18,507 nucleotides of DNA, taken from an uncultured Eubacteriales bacterium. GTDB lineage: Bacteria > Bacillota > Clostridia > Oscillospirales > Acutalibacteraceae. Location of the stretch: NCBI GenBank assembly GCA_934486705.1, contig CAKSQS010000051.1, positions 1 to 18,507 of the forward strand. Reading direction: 5' to 3'. Positions 6,849 to 14,178 of this stretch are shown here, piece after piece (the first letter of the stretch is position 1; every line of letters begins with the position of its first letter). The notes beneath the pieces were generated by a model that was not told the origin of the DNA, did no database searches, and saw only the letters and a program-made list of their open reading frames with translations. Made by a program: the position numbers and the translations under genes.

Positions 6849-7013
6849 GGCTCCCTTCTTTTTGACGTAAGTCAAAACAGAGGGGAGCTGTCGTGCGTAT
6901 GCACGACTGAGGGGTATTTATCTAACATCTACCGTCTAATATCTAATGTCTAACATGTAACAACCCCTCCGTCATAGCTTACGCATGACACCTCCCCTTA
7001 CACAGGGGAGGCT
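6849..7013. repeat. ~165-bp palindromic intergenic repeat with heptamer tandem core
   Basis: The left half (6849-6916) is mirrored by the right half (6962-7013). Matching blocks include GGCTCCC/GGGGAGGCT, GAGGGGAGCTGTC against the inverse of GACACCTCCCCTT, and GAGGGGT against ACCCCTC. The left half holds two nested perfect hairpins, TTTTGAC-GTAA-GTCAAAA and GTCGTGC-GTAT-GCACGAC. The centre (6921-6962) is six tandem 7-mers of consensus TCTAAYR. No reading frame is present. The form is that of a non-autonomous palindromic element. Confidence 0.8.
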
Positions 7014-7022
7014 ATTTTGCAA

Positions 7023-8108
7023 TTATAATTTCAGCATATTTTTTATTGCGTCGCCGTACACTCTTGCCATACAGGCAAAGCCGAGGTCGTTCGGGTGGCA
7101 GCCGTCAACCGTGCAGCTGTCAGCGGGAGCTGAGCGGTCAAGCGCATTTGTAAACACTGTTCCGCCGTCAATAAACATAACGTTGCGGTCGCCGCGTTTC
7201 AGCGCGTTTTCGTAGGTTTCGCAAACAACCCTGCGGCGCGCCTCGGTATCGCGCTCGGCGTCGGGCGAGCGGGGAATATCGGTTTTGGTAGCCATAATAA
7301 CGGGCAAATTCGGGTTTTTCTTGCGCACGGTTAAGAAAAAGTTCTCATGGTGCGCCTTTAAATGCTCAGGTGTAGGGCTGTTGTGGTCGTAATCCAAAAA
7401 GAAAAGCGACATAGGCAGGTCGGCAATATATTCAGCCATGGGTATTTCGCCCAACGCACTGCCCGAAAAGCCGAAATTGTAATAGTCAATATTAAAGCGG
7501 CGGGATATAAGCGCCTGGTAAGAGTTTCCCGGGCGAGAGGCGCACCCGCCCTGGGTTATGGAAGAGCCGTAGTAAACGATAGGCTTTTTATTCATATAAC
7601 CGTCGGTCGGTAAAAGCTCGGCATTTTCTTCAAGCCCTATAAAAACGGTTTTAACGCTGTTGTAAAGCGGGAAATTTATTGTAATATCGCGCAGGGAGTT
7701 ATCGGGCAGTATAATTTCGGAATCGAAGCTATTGCCGCAGTCTACAGGGGGAATAAACGAGCCCGCATATGAGTATTTTCCGTTTGCAAATATATACATA
7801 TCAAAGCCGGTAGTGCCGGTAAACGGCATATGTGAAAAATGCGTTATGCCGTCATAGCAGACGCGCAGCACCACGCGCTTTGAGGTTGTTTTAAAGCGCA
7901 GTCTTCCGCCGGCGGTATTATGGCAGAGCGCCTCTACGCCGGGGCTTACCCTTTGCGCCGTTTCAAGTGGGAAACGCAGAAAAGGGGTAGTGGATAAAAG
8001 CCCGTAAAGCGAAAATGGAGCTGACAGGGAATTGCGAAAGATAATTCCGTTTTCGGATACGGTGTCGCTTACGGCAAGGTTTTTATCAATTTCGGAAATT
8101 TTACTCAT
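7023..8108 (-). CDS. SGNH/GDSL hydrolase with N-terminal GxDLY-type domain
   Basis: 361 residues. The N-terminal ~170 form a beta-rich domain containing GFDMY (101-105), which matches the GxDLY domain found before GDSL_3-type hydrolases. The hydrolase part shows GSSIT (181-185, nucleophile probably S183), the block II glycine in GFSGSA, N243 in DYDHNSP, and D335-x-x-H338 in DGCHPND, so all four SGNH blocks are intact. Such enzymes remove acyl groups, often from carbohydrates; the substrate here is unknown. No signal peptide is seen, which suggests a cytosolic enzyme. It lies 101 bp after the BY-kinase gene, with a possible terminator between. The ribosome site (AAAGG) is weak. Confidence 0.87.
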   Translation of the reverse strand: MSKISEIDKNLAVSDTVSENGIIFRNSLSAPFSLYGLLSTTPFLRFPLETAQRVSPGVEALCHNTAGGRLRFKTTSKRVVLRVCYDGITHFSHMPFTGTTGFDMYIFANGKYSYAGSFIPPVDCGNSFDSEIILPDNSLRDITINFPLYNSVKTVFIGLEENAELLPTDGYMNKKPIVYYGSSITQGGCASRPGNSYQALISRRFNIDYYNFGFSGSALGEIPMAEYIADLPMSLFFLDYDHNSPTPEHLKAHHENFFLTVRKKNPNLPVIMATKTDIPRSPDAERDTEARRRVVCETYENALKRGDRNVMFIDGGTVFTNALDRSAPADSCTVDGCHPNDLGFACMARVYGDAIKNMLKL

Positions 8109-8141
8109 ATATATCAGAACCTTTCTGAATAGATACAGGAT

Positions 8142-8185
8142 TGCAAAAGCTCCCTTCCTTTCGGGCTTGCCGAAGCAGAGGAGAG
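8142..8185 (-). terminator. Imperfect hairpin after cpsD, related to the palindromic repeats
   Basis: On the minus strand an AGCTC...GAGCT outer stem with an inner CTTCGG/CCGAAAG stem is followed by TTTT. It lies between the kinase stop and the SGNH start and could end the wzz-cpsD transcript. The AGCTCCCTTC arm resembles those at 6074 and 6849, so it may be a degraded copy of the same repeat. Confidence 0.45.
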
Positions 8186-8209
8186 CTGATTGTAAGCATA
8201 AAGACCCGA

Positions 8210-8971
8210 TCAGCGCGGGCGTTTCTTTTTACCCGGAGCTGGAAGGGCATATTTTTTATAATACTTCTTATAGTGTTTGGTGCGTTTGCCGTTAATATCG
8301 TTAAGAATTGCGCCGAGAATCCTACAGCCACTTTTTTCGAGCTGATTTTTAACCTCAACAGCCTCTGATGAAGAAACTGTTCCCGGGGAAATAACCATTA
8401 TCGTACCGTCGCAAACGGGGGCGATAACCGCAGCGTCAATAACCGAGCCGAGCGGCGGGGAATCGATTATAATATAATCGTATATGTTGCGCATATTCTG
8501 TATAAACGTTGCAAAACGGGTGCTGCCGAGCAGCTCAACGGGGTTAGGCGGAAATCTTCCGCTGAAAATAACGTCGAAATCAGGGTCTTGGGTGTTGTAT
8601 AAAACATCGCCGATATCGGCCTGACCCGATAAAAATTCCGAAAGACCCTTATGGTTATACTGCTTTAAATTGCGCGGCTGCAAAAGGGATTTGCGCATAT
8701 CCGCGTCAATAAACAGAGTTTTTTTCTCCGCTTCGGCAAGATTTTTTGCAAGCTCTGCCGAAACAGTGCTTTTGCCCTCGCTTTCGCGGCAGCTTGTGAG
8801 CAATATAACCTTAATATCCATTCCGCAGAAGAACAGATTTGTACGCAGTGATTTATAGCTTTCGTTAGTCAGATAATCGCCTGCAGCCGAGGGGTTAAAA
8901 TTCACCCTGCCGGCAGAGCCGCCCGATAAGTTCGGAATAGCGTTGCTTTGATTTACTTCATCTACAAACAT
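8210..8971 (-). CDS. CpsD/CapB-type bacterial tyrosine kinase
   Basis: A 253-residue cytosolic BY-kinase, the catalytic partner of the Wzz-like membrane protein encoded 33 bp upstream. The Walker A loop is SCRESEGKST (60-69), Walker A' is LFIDADMR (86-93) and Walker B is YIIIDSPP (166-173). The C-terminal tail has the tyrosine cluster typical of autophosphorylated kinases (Y234, Y237, Y238, Y241) followed by a lysine-rich end. In the loop, the usual P-G before xGKS reads E-S. These kinases set chain length or export of capsule and exopolysaccharide through phosphorylation cycles. No polymerase, flippase or glycosyltransferase gene is in this window, so the polymer it serves is elsewhere or the module has another target. 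Confidence 0.9.
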   Translation of the reverse strand: MFVDEVNQSNAIPNLSGGSAGRVNFNPSAAGDYLTNESYKSLRTNLFFCGMDIKVILLTSCRESEGKSTVSAELAKNLAEAEKKTLFIDADMRKSLLQPRNLKQYNHKGLSEFLSGQADIGDVLYNTQDPDFDVIFSGRFPPNPVELLGSTRFATFIQNMRNIYDYIIIDSPPLGSVIDAAVIAPVCDGTIMVISPGTVSSSEAVEVKNQLEKSGCRILGAILNDINGKRTKHYKKYYKKYALPAPGKKKRPR

Positions 8972-9004
8972 TTTTTACCTTTCCGGCAAAGCTGCCATAT
9001 GTGC

Positions 9005-9706
9005 TTATTTTGAACGTGCTTTCAGTTTATTGCACGGAATATCGCCGAGGGTGCTTATACCGAGATATTTCTCTACGTCCTCGGGTGAGTTTATTTTATC
9101 GTTAAAGTAGTATGATACAAAAATTATAAACGCAAAAATGAGGCAAGCCGCCAAAAACGCAGCGCTGACATTACGCGCAATATTAGGCGAGGTAGGAGCG
9201 GACGCCACCGCACCCTCACGGATTATTGTAACGCGGTTGACCTTTAAAAGCTCCTCGATTTTTTCCTGCGCCACTTCGCAGATGGTATCGACTATTATTT
9301 TTGAATCGTTTGCGCTGGCGGTTTTTATTGTAAACTCAATAAACCGTGTATCCTCGGGGGCTTTAACCGTAAGAGCCGATTTAATTTCACCCGCAGAATA
9401 CTTTCCGCCGAGCTTTTTTGAAACCTCGCCGAGCACTGCATTATCGGATATAAGATTTTCGCAGTCCTTTGTAAGATAGGTGGAAATTGAAAAATCCACA
9501 GAGGTTAATTTTTCGGCAGTCTGATTCATTATATACAGCTTGCCCGTGGATTCGTAAAGCGGGACTGATACAAAAGAGGAATAAATATATGCTGCTATTA
9601 CGAACACAGCAACCAAACAGGCGAGCAGCGGCCATTTTCCGAGCGAAAAATCCGCTAAATCTTTCAAATTCAAACTTGTAATATTTTTATTGTTATTTTC
9701 CGGCAT
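9005..9706 (-). CDS. Wzz/CapA-like chain-length determinant (BY-kinase activator)
   Basis: 233 residues with the standard layout: a cytosolic N-terminus, TM1 near 26-45, an extracytoplasmic domain, a proline-bearing segment APTSPNI (170-176) just before TM2 (180-200), and a short cytosolic tail ending in DIPCNKLKARSK. In Firmicutes this split protein activates a separate tyrosine kinase through its cytosolic tail, and the kinase gene follows directly. GGAG sits before the ATG. A promoter at 9749-9777 starts the two-gene transcript. Confidence 0.88.
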   Translation of the reverse strand: MPENNNKNITSLNLKDLADFSLGKWPLLACLVAVFVIAAYIYSSFVSVPLYESTGKLYIMNQTAEKLTSVDFSISTYLTKDCENLISDNAVLGEVSKKLGGKYSAGEIKSALTVKAPEDTRFIEFTIKTASANDSKIIVDTICEVAQEKIEELLKVNRVTIIREGAVASAPTSPNIARNVSAAFLAACLIFAFIIFVSYYFNDKINSPEDVEKYLGISTLGDIPCNKLKARSK

Positions 9707-9748
9707 TTTAATACTCCAAAAAAGTTAATTGATTGACACAGCGTGACT

Positions 9749-9777
9749 ATTCTATCACATTAAGTATTTAATTGCAA
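9749..9777 (-). promoter_or_regulatory. Promoter of the wzz-like/cpsD operon
   Basis: Minus-strand TTGCAA (9777-9772), a 17-bp spacer and TAGAAT (9754-9749), about 40 bp before the start codon. Confidence 0.65.
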
Positions 9778-9823
9778 GGGTTTAATGTAATTTTTTATCG
9801 GAAAAGAGAGGAAAAAGTGTTTT

Positions 9824-11914
9824 TTATATGCTGAAAAGCAGCTCGCCGTAGCTCGGGTAGGGCCAGCAATCCTTTGATACTACCGCCTCGGAGCTGTCGG
9901 AATATTTGCGAATATCATTCATAAGCCGCAGTACCGTATCGTGGTACATACGGGAGCGCTCAAGCATATCGGGAATTTTTTCCGCCGTCATAACCGCCAT
10001 TTTAAGCTCGGATGTAAGCTTGTAAATCTCGCTGCCCGCTGCGGAAAGCCGCGCTATAATTTCGGTATCGGCAAGTTCATCAAGCTTTACGCCCAAATTC
10101 CGCTTGTTTATAAGGGCAGAGCAGAGCCTGTCGGTATATTTCGTTATTGCGGGAATAACCTCGCGGTTCATCATTTCAATAAGGGTGAGCGCCTCAATGT
10201 GCAGTATTTTGGAGTAGTTTTCAAGCACAATATCCACGCGCGAGTTTATCTCGGCGCGGCTTAAAACGCCGTGGCGCTCAAAAAGCGCAATATTTTCTTC
10301 CGTTTTAAGCAGCGGCAGCGCGTCGGGCGTGCTTTTAAGGTTCAGCAGTCCGCGCTTTTCAGCCTCTTTTTGCCATTCGTCGGAATAGCCGTCGCCGTTG
10401 AAAATTATGCGTTTATGCGCTTTTACGGTTTCCTTAATTATATTTTTAACCTCGGTTTCCGCGTCCTCCGCCTTTTCAAGCCTGTTTGCAAAGTCGGCAA
10501 AAACATCGGCCACCATAGTGTTGAGCATTACGTTTGTATCGGATATAGATGAAGCAGAGCCTAACATTCTGAACTCAAACTTATTGCCCGTAAACGCAAA
10601 GGGGGAGGTGCGGTTGCGGTCGGTGTTATCCTTGCGGATGTAGGGGATTATATCCGCCCCCACCGTCATTTTAACGCGCTTTGCGTTATCGTGGTGCTGA
10701 CCGCTCGCTATCGAGTCGAGCAGTTCGGTAAGCTCATCGCCCAAGAACATTGAAATTATGGCGGGCGGCGCCTCGTTTGCGCCGAGGCGGTGGTCGTTGC
10801 CCGCAGTCGCAACCGAAATTCTGAGCAGATCCTGGTGTTCATCCACCGCGCGTATAACGGCGGCTAAGGTGAGCAAAAACAGCAGGTTTTCACCCGGGTT
10901 TTTGCCCGGGCTTAAAAAGTTCAGTCCCGTATCGGTCGAGAGCGACCAGTTATTGTGCTTGCCGCTGCCGTTTACCCCGTCAAAGGGCTTTTCGTGCAGC
11001 AGGCACACAAGACCGTGCCGCAAAGCGGTCTTTTTCATCATTTCCATTGTCAGCTGGTTGTGATCCGCCGCAATGTTGGTGGTGGTAAATATCGGCGCTA
11101 ATTCGTGCTGCGCGGGGGCTACCTCGTTATGCTCGGTTTTGGCAAGCACACCGAGCTTCCACAGCTCTTCGTCCAAATCGCGCATAAACGCTGCCACCCT
11201 CGGCTTTAAAACGCCGAAATAGTGGTCGTCCATTTCCTGCCCCTTAGGCGGCATTGCGCCTATAAGCGTTCTGCCGCAGTAAATAAGGTCGGGGCGCTTA
11301 TCGTACATTTTTTTATCTACCAAAAAGTATTCCTGTTCAGGGCCTACGGTGGTATTTACCCGCTTTACATTTTCAAGCCCGAATATTTTTGCAATGCGCA
11401 GCGCCTGCTTGTTTATTGCGTCCATACTGCGCAACAGGGGGGTCTTCTGGTCGAGCGCCTCGCCGCAATAAGAGCAGAACGCGGTGGGAATGCAAAGAGT
11501 GGCGTCCTTTACAAAGGCGTAGGAGCTGGGGTCCCACGCGGTGTAGCCCCGTGCCTCAAATGTGGCGCGAAGACCGCCCGAGGGGAAAGAGGATGCATCC
11601 GGCTCGCCCTTTATAAGCTCCTTGCCGGAAAATTCCATTATGACCCCGCCGTCCTCGGTGGGGGAAATAAAGCTGTCGTGCTTTTCGGCGGTAATGCCCG
11701 TGAGTGGCTGAAACCAGTGCGTATAGTGCGTAGCGCCCTTTTCAATAGCCCAATCTTTCATAGCCGAGGCTACGGTATCGGCTATGCTGCTGTCAATACC
11801 CGTGCCCTCTTTTATGGCGCTTTTCAGCGCCTTGTATGTATCCTTCGGCAGCCTTTCAAGCATTACCGAATCGTTAAAAACATTACTTGCAAAAATTTCA
11901 TTTACCGTTTTCAA
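9824..11914 (-). CDS. glnN: Glutamine synthetase, type III
   Basis: Condenses ammonia and glutamate to glutamine using ATP. At 696 residues it has the length of the large GSIII class rather than the ~450 of GSI. Family marks are FPSGGLRATFEARGYTAWD near residue 112, GPEQEYFLV near 190 (metal-binding glutamates), NGSGKHNNWSL near 340 and AGNDHRLGANEAPPA near 395. The start is TTG, preceded by GGGGGT and lying about 30 bases downstream of a full-consensus promoter. The gene is monocistronic, and no PII or other nitrogen-control gene is adjacent. Confidence 0.96.
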   Translation of the reverse strand: MKTVNEIFASNVFNDSVMLERLPKDTYKALKSAIKEGTGIDSSIADTVASAMKDWAIEKGATHYTHWFQPLTGITAEKHDSFISPTEDGGVIMEFSGKELIKGEPDASSFPSGGLRATFEARGYTAWDPSSYAFVKDATLCIPTAFCSYCGEALDQKTPLLRSMDAINKQALRIAKIFGLENVKRVNTTVGPEQEYFLVDKKMYDKRPDLIYCGRTLIGAMPPKGQEMDDHYFGVLKPRVAAFMRDLDEELWKLGVLAKTEHNEVAPAQHELAPIFTTTNIAADHNQLTMEMMKKTALRHGLVCLLHEKPFDGVNGSGKHNNWSLSTDTGLNFLSPGKNPGENLLFLLTLAAVIRAVDEHQDLLRISVATAGNDHRLGANEAPPAIISMFLGDELTELLDSIASGQHHDNAKRVKMTVGADIIPYIRKDNTDRNRTSPFAFTGNKFEFRMLGSASSISDTNVMLNTMVADVFADFANRLEKAEDAETEVKNIIKETVKAHKRIIFNGDGYSDEWQKEAEKRGLLNLKSTPDALPLLKTEENIALFERHGVLSRAEINSRVDIVLENYSKILHIEALTLIEMMNREVIPAITKYTDRLCSALINKRNLGVKLDELADTEIIARLSAAGSEIYKLTSELKMAVMTAEKIPDMLERSRMYHDTVLRLMNDIRKYSDSSEAVVSKDCWPYPSYGELLFSI

Positions 11915-11944
11915 AGCTTTACCCCCAAGAAAAAATACCTAACT

Positions 11945-11973
11945 ATTATAATCTTTCACGGGGGTTTTGTCAA
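11945..11973 (-). promoter_or_regulatory. Consensus promoter of glnN
   Basis: Minus-strand TTGACA (11973-11968), 17 bp, TATAAT (11950-11945): a perfect consensus match. The spacer contains CCCCC, and a GGGGG lies near the ribosome site downstream. These could pair as DNA but would not both be in the RNA. Confidence 0.85.
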
Positions 11974-12018
11974 TCGCAAAGGGGCAAACGCCTAATTTTG
12001 GAAAGTGCGCGGCGGTTT

Positions 12019-12630
12019 TCAGTTTATAATTCCGCCGTTTTTGCAAAGCTTGCTTATATAATTTCGCCACATAAGCACATCGGGCACGGTAAGGTCGGTA
12101 TCGGCTTTATCAATAATATAGTTGTAGGCCTCGTCTTCCAGTCCGTTTTCCGCAATCGATTTCATAACGGCGGGAATTATTGTGCGCAGCTGCTTTTCGC
12201 TCTCGGTGCTGCGGCTCATAATATCGGCTATTTGCACGCCTGTATATCTGACATCCTCGCCGTTATCGGTCAGTGTTATTCCGCCGGAATAATCTATAAT
12301 CGCCGCCAAAAGCGACATATCGCCGCTGATTTTGAAATCGCCCGAATACCCGAAATCGGTCGGGTCGAAATCCTCTGTCTGCGGAATTATAACGCTAAGC
12401 TTTTCATTTGTAAAATCAAAATATACAAACGCGCGGTTTCCCGCTATATCAAAGAGTATGCCTTTGTTATCTGGCAGGGAAAAGCTGTACGGAATTTTAG
12501 AAGCCTGCCCCTCTGTAGGGCGAAAGCTACGCCGCAGGTAAGCATACCCGCCGCCGACGAGCAGCGCGCAGCCGAGCAAGCACATAAGAGACAGCCTTAT
12601 ATAGAACATTTTTTGCTTTTTCATATTCAT
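12019..12630 (-). CDS. Membrane-anchored degenerate LytR-CpsA-Psr-like protein
   Basis: 203 residues from the ATG at 12630. There is a basic N-terminus (MNMKKQK), one transmembrane helix at about 9-31 and an extracytoplasmic domain. The order of elements parallels the LCP domain: FDFTNEKLSVIIPQTEDF where LCP enzymes have NPKTKxxxxVSIPRDT, then MSLLAAIIDYSGGITL for the FxxxVDAxGGVxV helix-strand, then RYTGVQIADIMSR for LNGxxALAYxRxR, then a helix with QLRTIIPAVMKSI. The arginines used for polyprenyl-pyrophosphate binding are absent, so it is probably non-catalytic. The match is judged by eye and is moderate. It follows the sigma factor gene by 31 bp, an interval containing the inverted repeat CCGATA/TATCGG. 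An in-frame upstream TTG at 12651 is possible but less likely. Confidence 0.5.
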   Translation of the reverse strand: MNMKKQKMFYIRLSLMCLLGCALLVGGGYAYLRRSFRPTEGQASKIPYSFSLPDNKGILFDIAGNRAFVYFDFTNEKLSVIIPQTEDFDPTDFGYSGDFKISGDMSLLAAIIDYSGGITLTDNGEDVRYTGVQIADIMSRSTESEKQLRTIIPAVMKSIAENGLEDEAYNYIIDKADTDLTVPDVLMWRNYISKLCKNGGIIN

Positions 12631-12661
12631 CACCGATAGTATTATCGGCAATTTTTTAAAA

Positions 12662-13183
12662 TCATATTCCGTAATATTCTTTTAAGACGGATATTGCGCG
12701 CAATTCAAGCTGATGCACTGCCTGCCGAGAAATGCAAAGCAGGTCGGAAATTTCACTGTCTGAAAAGCCGTAAAAATATCTGTATGTAAGCACGGTGCGC
12801 TGTCTTTCCGATAATTTTAAAAATCCGTCCTTCAAAGATAATGCGTCCTCGGGCTCAAATATGTATTTTGCGTCCTCTTCAAGCAGTTCGTTGCAAAACC
12901 TCAGGGCTTTTTGCGCCTTTTGCGAAAGCGCTATGTAATGATTGCGCAGCGATACTGCAATGTACATATTCAGCGCGTTGCTCTCGTCGGGTAAAAATTT
13001 ATCCGTATCTACGGAATATAAAAGCTCCATAAAAAACAATGTAAGATCCTCTCTGCCGTCTTCGCCTATTCTTCGCCCGTATAAGTTAATAAGCCGCGAA
13101 AAAGCGTCGTATACCGTTTGAAAATTCGACATATCGCCGTTTCTTATCTCGTTTAACGTTTTAATAATTTCTCTGTTGTTCAT
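12662..13183 (-). CDS. Sigma-70-family RNA polymerase sigma factor
   Basis: A 173-residue two-domain sigma factor. Residues ~20-92 correspond to region 2 (GREDLTLFFMELLY, then YIAVSLRNHYIALS). Residues ~120-170 correspond to region 4, with LSERQRTVLTYRYFYGFS and the helix-turn-helix DSEISDLLCISRQAVHQLEL. The size and style recall the small clostridial TcdR/UviA/BotR-like factors as well as ECF factors, and I cannot place it more finely. AGGGAGG lies seven bases before the ATG and is embedded in a strong predicted hairpin (13184-13220), suggesting translational control. The next gene encodes a membrane LCP-like protein whose short cytosolic tail is too small for a classical anti-sigma domain. 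Confidence 0.8.
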   Translation of the reverse strand: MNNREIIKTLNEIRNGDMSNFQTVYDAFSRLINLYGRRIGEDGREDLTLFFMELLYSVDTDKFLPDESNALNMYIAVSLRNHYIALSQKAQKALRFCNELLEEDAKYIFEPEDALSLKDGFLKLSERQRTVLTYRYFYGFSDSEISDLLCISRQAVHQLELRAISVLKEYYGI

Positions 13184-13271
13184 AATTTTTCCTCCCTTTG
13201 TTAAGAAGAAAGGAAAAATTTCGACATTTGTAAACCTTTTTCTCCTGAATTTTTCCTTTCACGGAAAAATT
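13184..13271 (-). promoter_or_regulatory. Four-segment leader with Shine-Dalgarno-sequestering hairpin
   Basis: In minus-strand RNA order the leader holds AATTTTTCC (13271-13263, segment 1), GGAAAAATT (13256-13248, segment 2), AATTTTTCC (13220-13212, segment 3) and GGAAAAATT (13192-13184, segment 4), the last ending at the sigma-factor ATG. Segments 3 and 4 extend to a 15-bp stem (two G-U pairs, 7-nt loop) that buries AGGGAGG. Segments 2 and 3 can instead form a perfect 13-bp helix, and 1 with 2 a 9-bp hairpin. No clear minus-strand promoter was found upstream. Confidence 0.65.
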
Positions 13272-13373
13272 TTACATATAATTGCAAGAGTGTAGAAAAA
13301 AACGGAGTAAAAGGTAAAAAAATCAGAGTAAAACGTTATTTTTACAATAAAATGTAATATTTTAAGAAATATA

Positions 13374-13402
13374 TTGACATTTTATAGCAAATAAGCTATA
13401 AT
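13374..13402 (+). promoter_or_regulatory. Consensus promoter of the LytTR regulator gene
   Basis: TTGACA (13374-13379), 17 bp, TATAAT (13397-13402). Just after it, from about +1, lies the direct repeat TGTCGAAAA (13409-13417 and 13419-13427) with a 10-bp period, placed where a repressor or autoregulator could block initiation. Confidence 0.8.
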
Positions 13403-13449
13403 GAATTTTGTCGAAAAATGTCGAAAACATAACGAAGGGACGAATTGTG

Positions 13450-14151
13450 ATGCGGATAGCAATATGTGACAGCGATATAAAATGCGCTGAAAAAACTAAA
13501 AATATGATTTACGATTATGCCGACAAACGCCGATTGGATCTATTGGTGGAGATTTACGATTCAAGCCATGCTCTGCTTGAAAGCCGAAATAATTATCTGC
13601 TTATAATTTTGGAGTATTATATAAACGGGCTTAACGGTCTTGAAACCGCAAAACACCTGCGGAGAAAAAACTGCCGCAGCGCCATTATGTTTTTAAGCGC
13701 GTATACCGATTTTGTTTTCGAGTCGTTCGGGGTTATGCCGTACCGTTTTCTTTTAAAGCCGCAGGAGCAGAAATCACTTTTTGCGGCGCTTGACGAATTC
13801 TTTTTTCACCCGCATACCCACAGACCGCTTTGGGTAAGGAGCGGCAGCGATACTTTTTGCCTTAGGGCAAACGATATTTTTTACCTTGAGGCGGACAATA
13901 AAAATTGCCTTATAGCTTTAAGGGAGAACAAGGTTCGCTGCAAAAAAACCATGGCGCACGTTTACGAGGGTCTGCCGAAAAGCCATTTTTGCAAAATAAA
14001 TAGGGCTTATGTTGTAAATTTTAATTACATAACAGGCTATAATAAAGAAAGCATAAGGCTTGTAAACGGAAAGACGCTGTATGTAAGCCGTAATTATTAC
14101 AAAAGCTTTAAGGATGAATATAAAAGCTTTGCCGACCCGTATGTTATTTGA
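13450..14151 (+). CDS. LytTR-family response regulator with Glu in place of the phospho-Asp
   Basis: 233 residues. Residues 1-118 form a receiver domain: D7 and D9 in ICDSD, S83 in FLSAY and K103 in LLKP are kept. The position of the phosphorylated aspartate (normally FLDIxMPGxNG) reads ILEYYINGLNG, placing glutamate at 55. Residues 125-228 form a LytTR DNA-binding domain (IFYLEADNKNC, then FCKINRAYVVN, ending KSFKDEY). The ATG at 13450 was chosen because GAAGGGA lies nine bases upstream; the longer frame from 13408 would begin at the predicted transcription start. No histidine kinase gene is nearby. The glutamate may mimic phosphorylation. Confidence 0.88.
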   Translation: MRIAICDSDIKCAEKTKNMIYDYADKRRLDLLVEIYDSSHALLESRNNYLLIILEYYINGLNGLETAKHLRRKNCRSAIMFLSAYTDFVFESFGVMPYRFLLKPQEQKSLFAALDEFFFHPHTHRPLWVRSGSDTFCLRANDIFYLEADNKNCLIALRENKVRCKKTMAHVYEGLPKSHFCKINRAYVVNFNYITGYNKESIRLVNGKTLYVSRNYYKSFKDEYKSFADPYVI

Positions 14152-14178
14152 ACGCGCCTAAAAGTTAACACGCAAATA

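Noticed and set aside
6849..7013. A CRISPR array or tRNA in the repeat-rich gap
   Set aside because: The heptamers are far too short and contiguous for repeat-spacer units, there are no cas genes, and no cloverleaf or tRNA 3' end is seen.
11222..11995. A 257-codon plus-strand frame opposite glnN
   Set aside because: It is antisense to the highly conserved core of glutamine synthetase and has no recognisable domain; a shadow of the GC-biased third codon positions.
13408..13449. A longer start (TTG at 13408) for the LytTR regulator
   Set aside because: It would begin at or before the predicted transcription start and has no ribosome site. The ATG at 13450 has GAAGGGA nine bases upstream and gives the standard receiver start.
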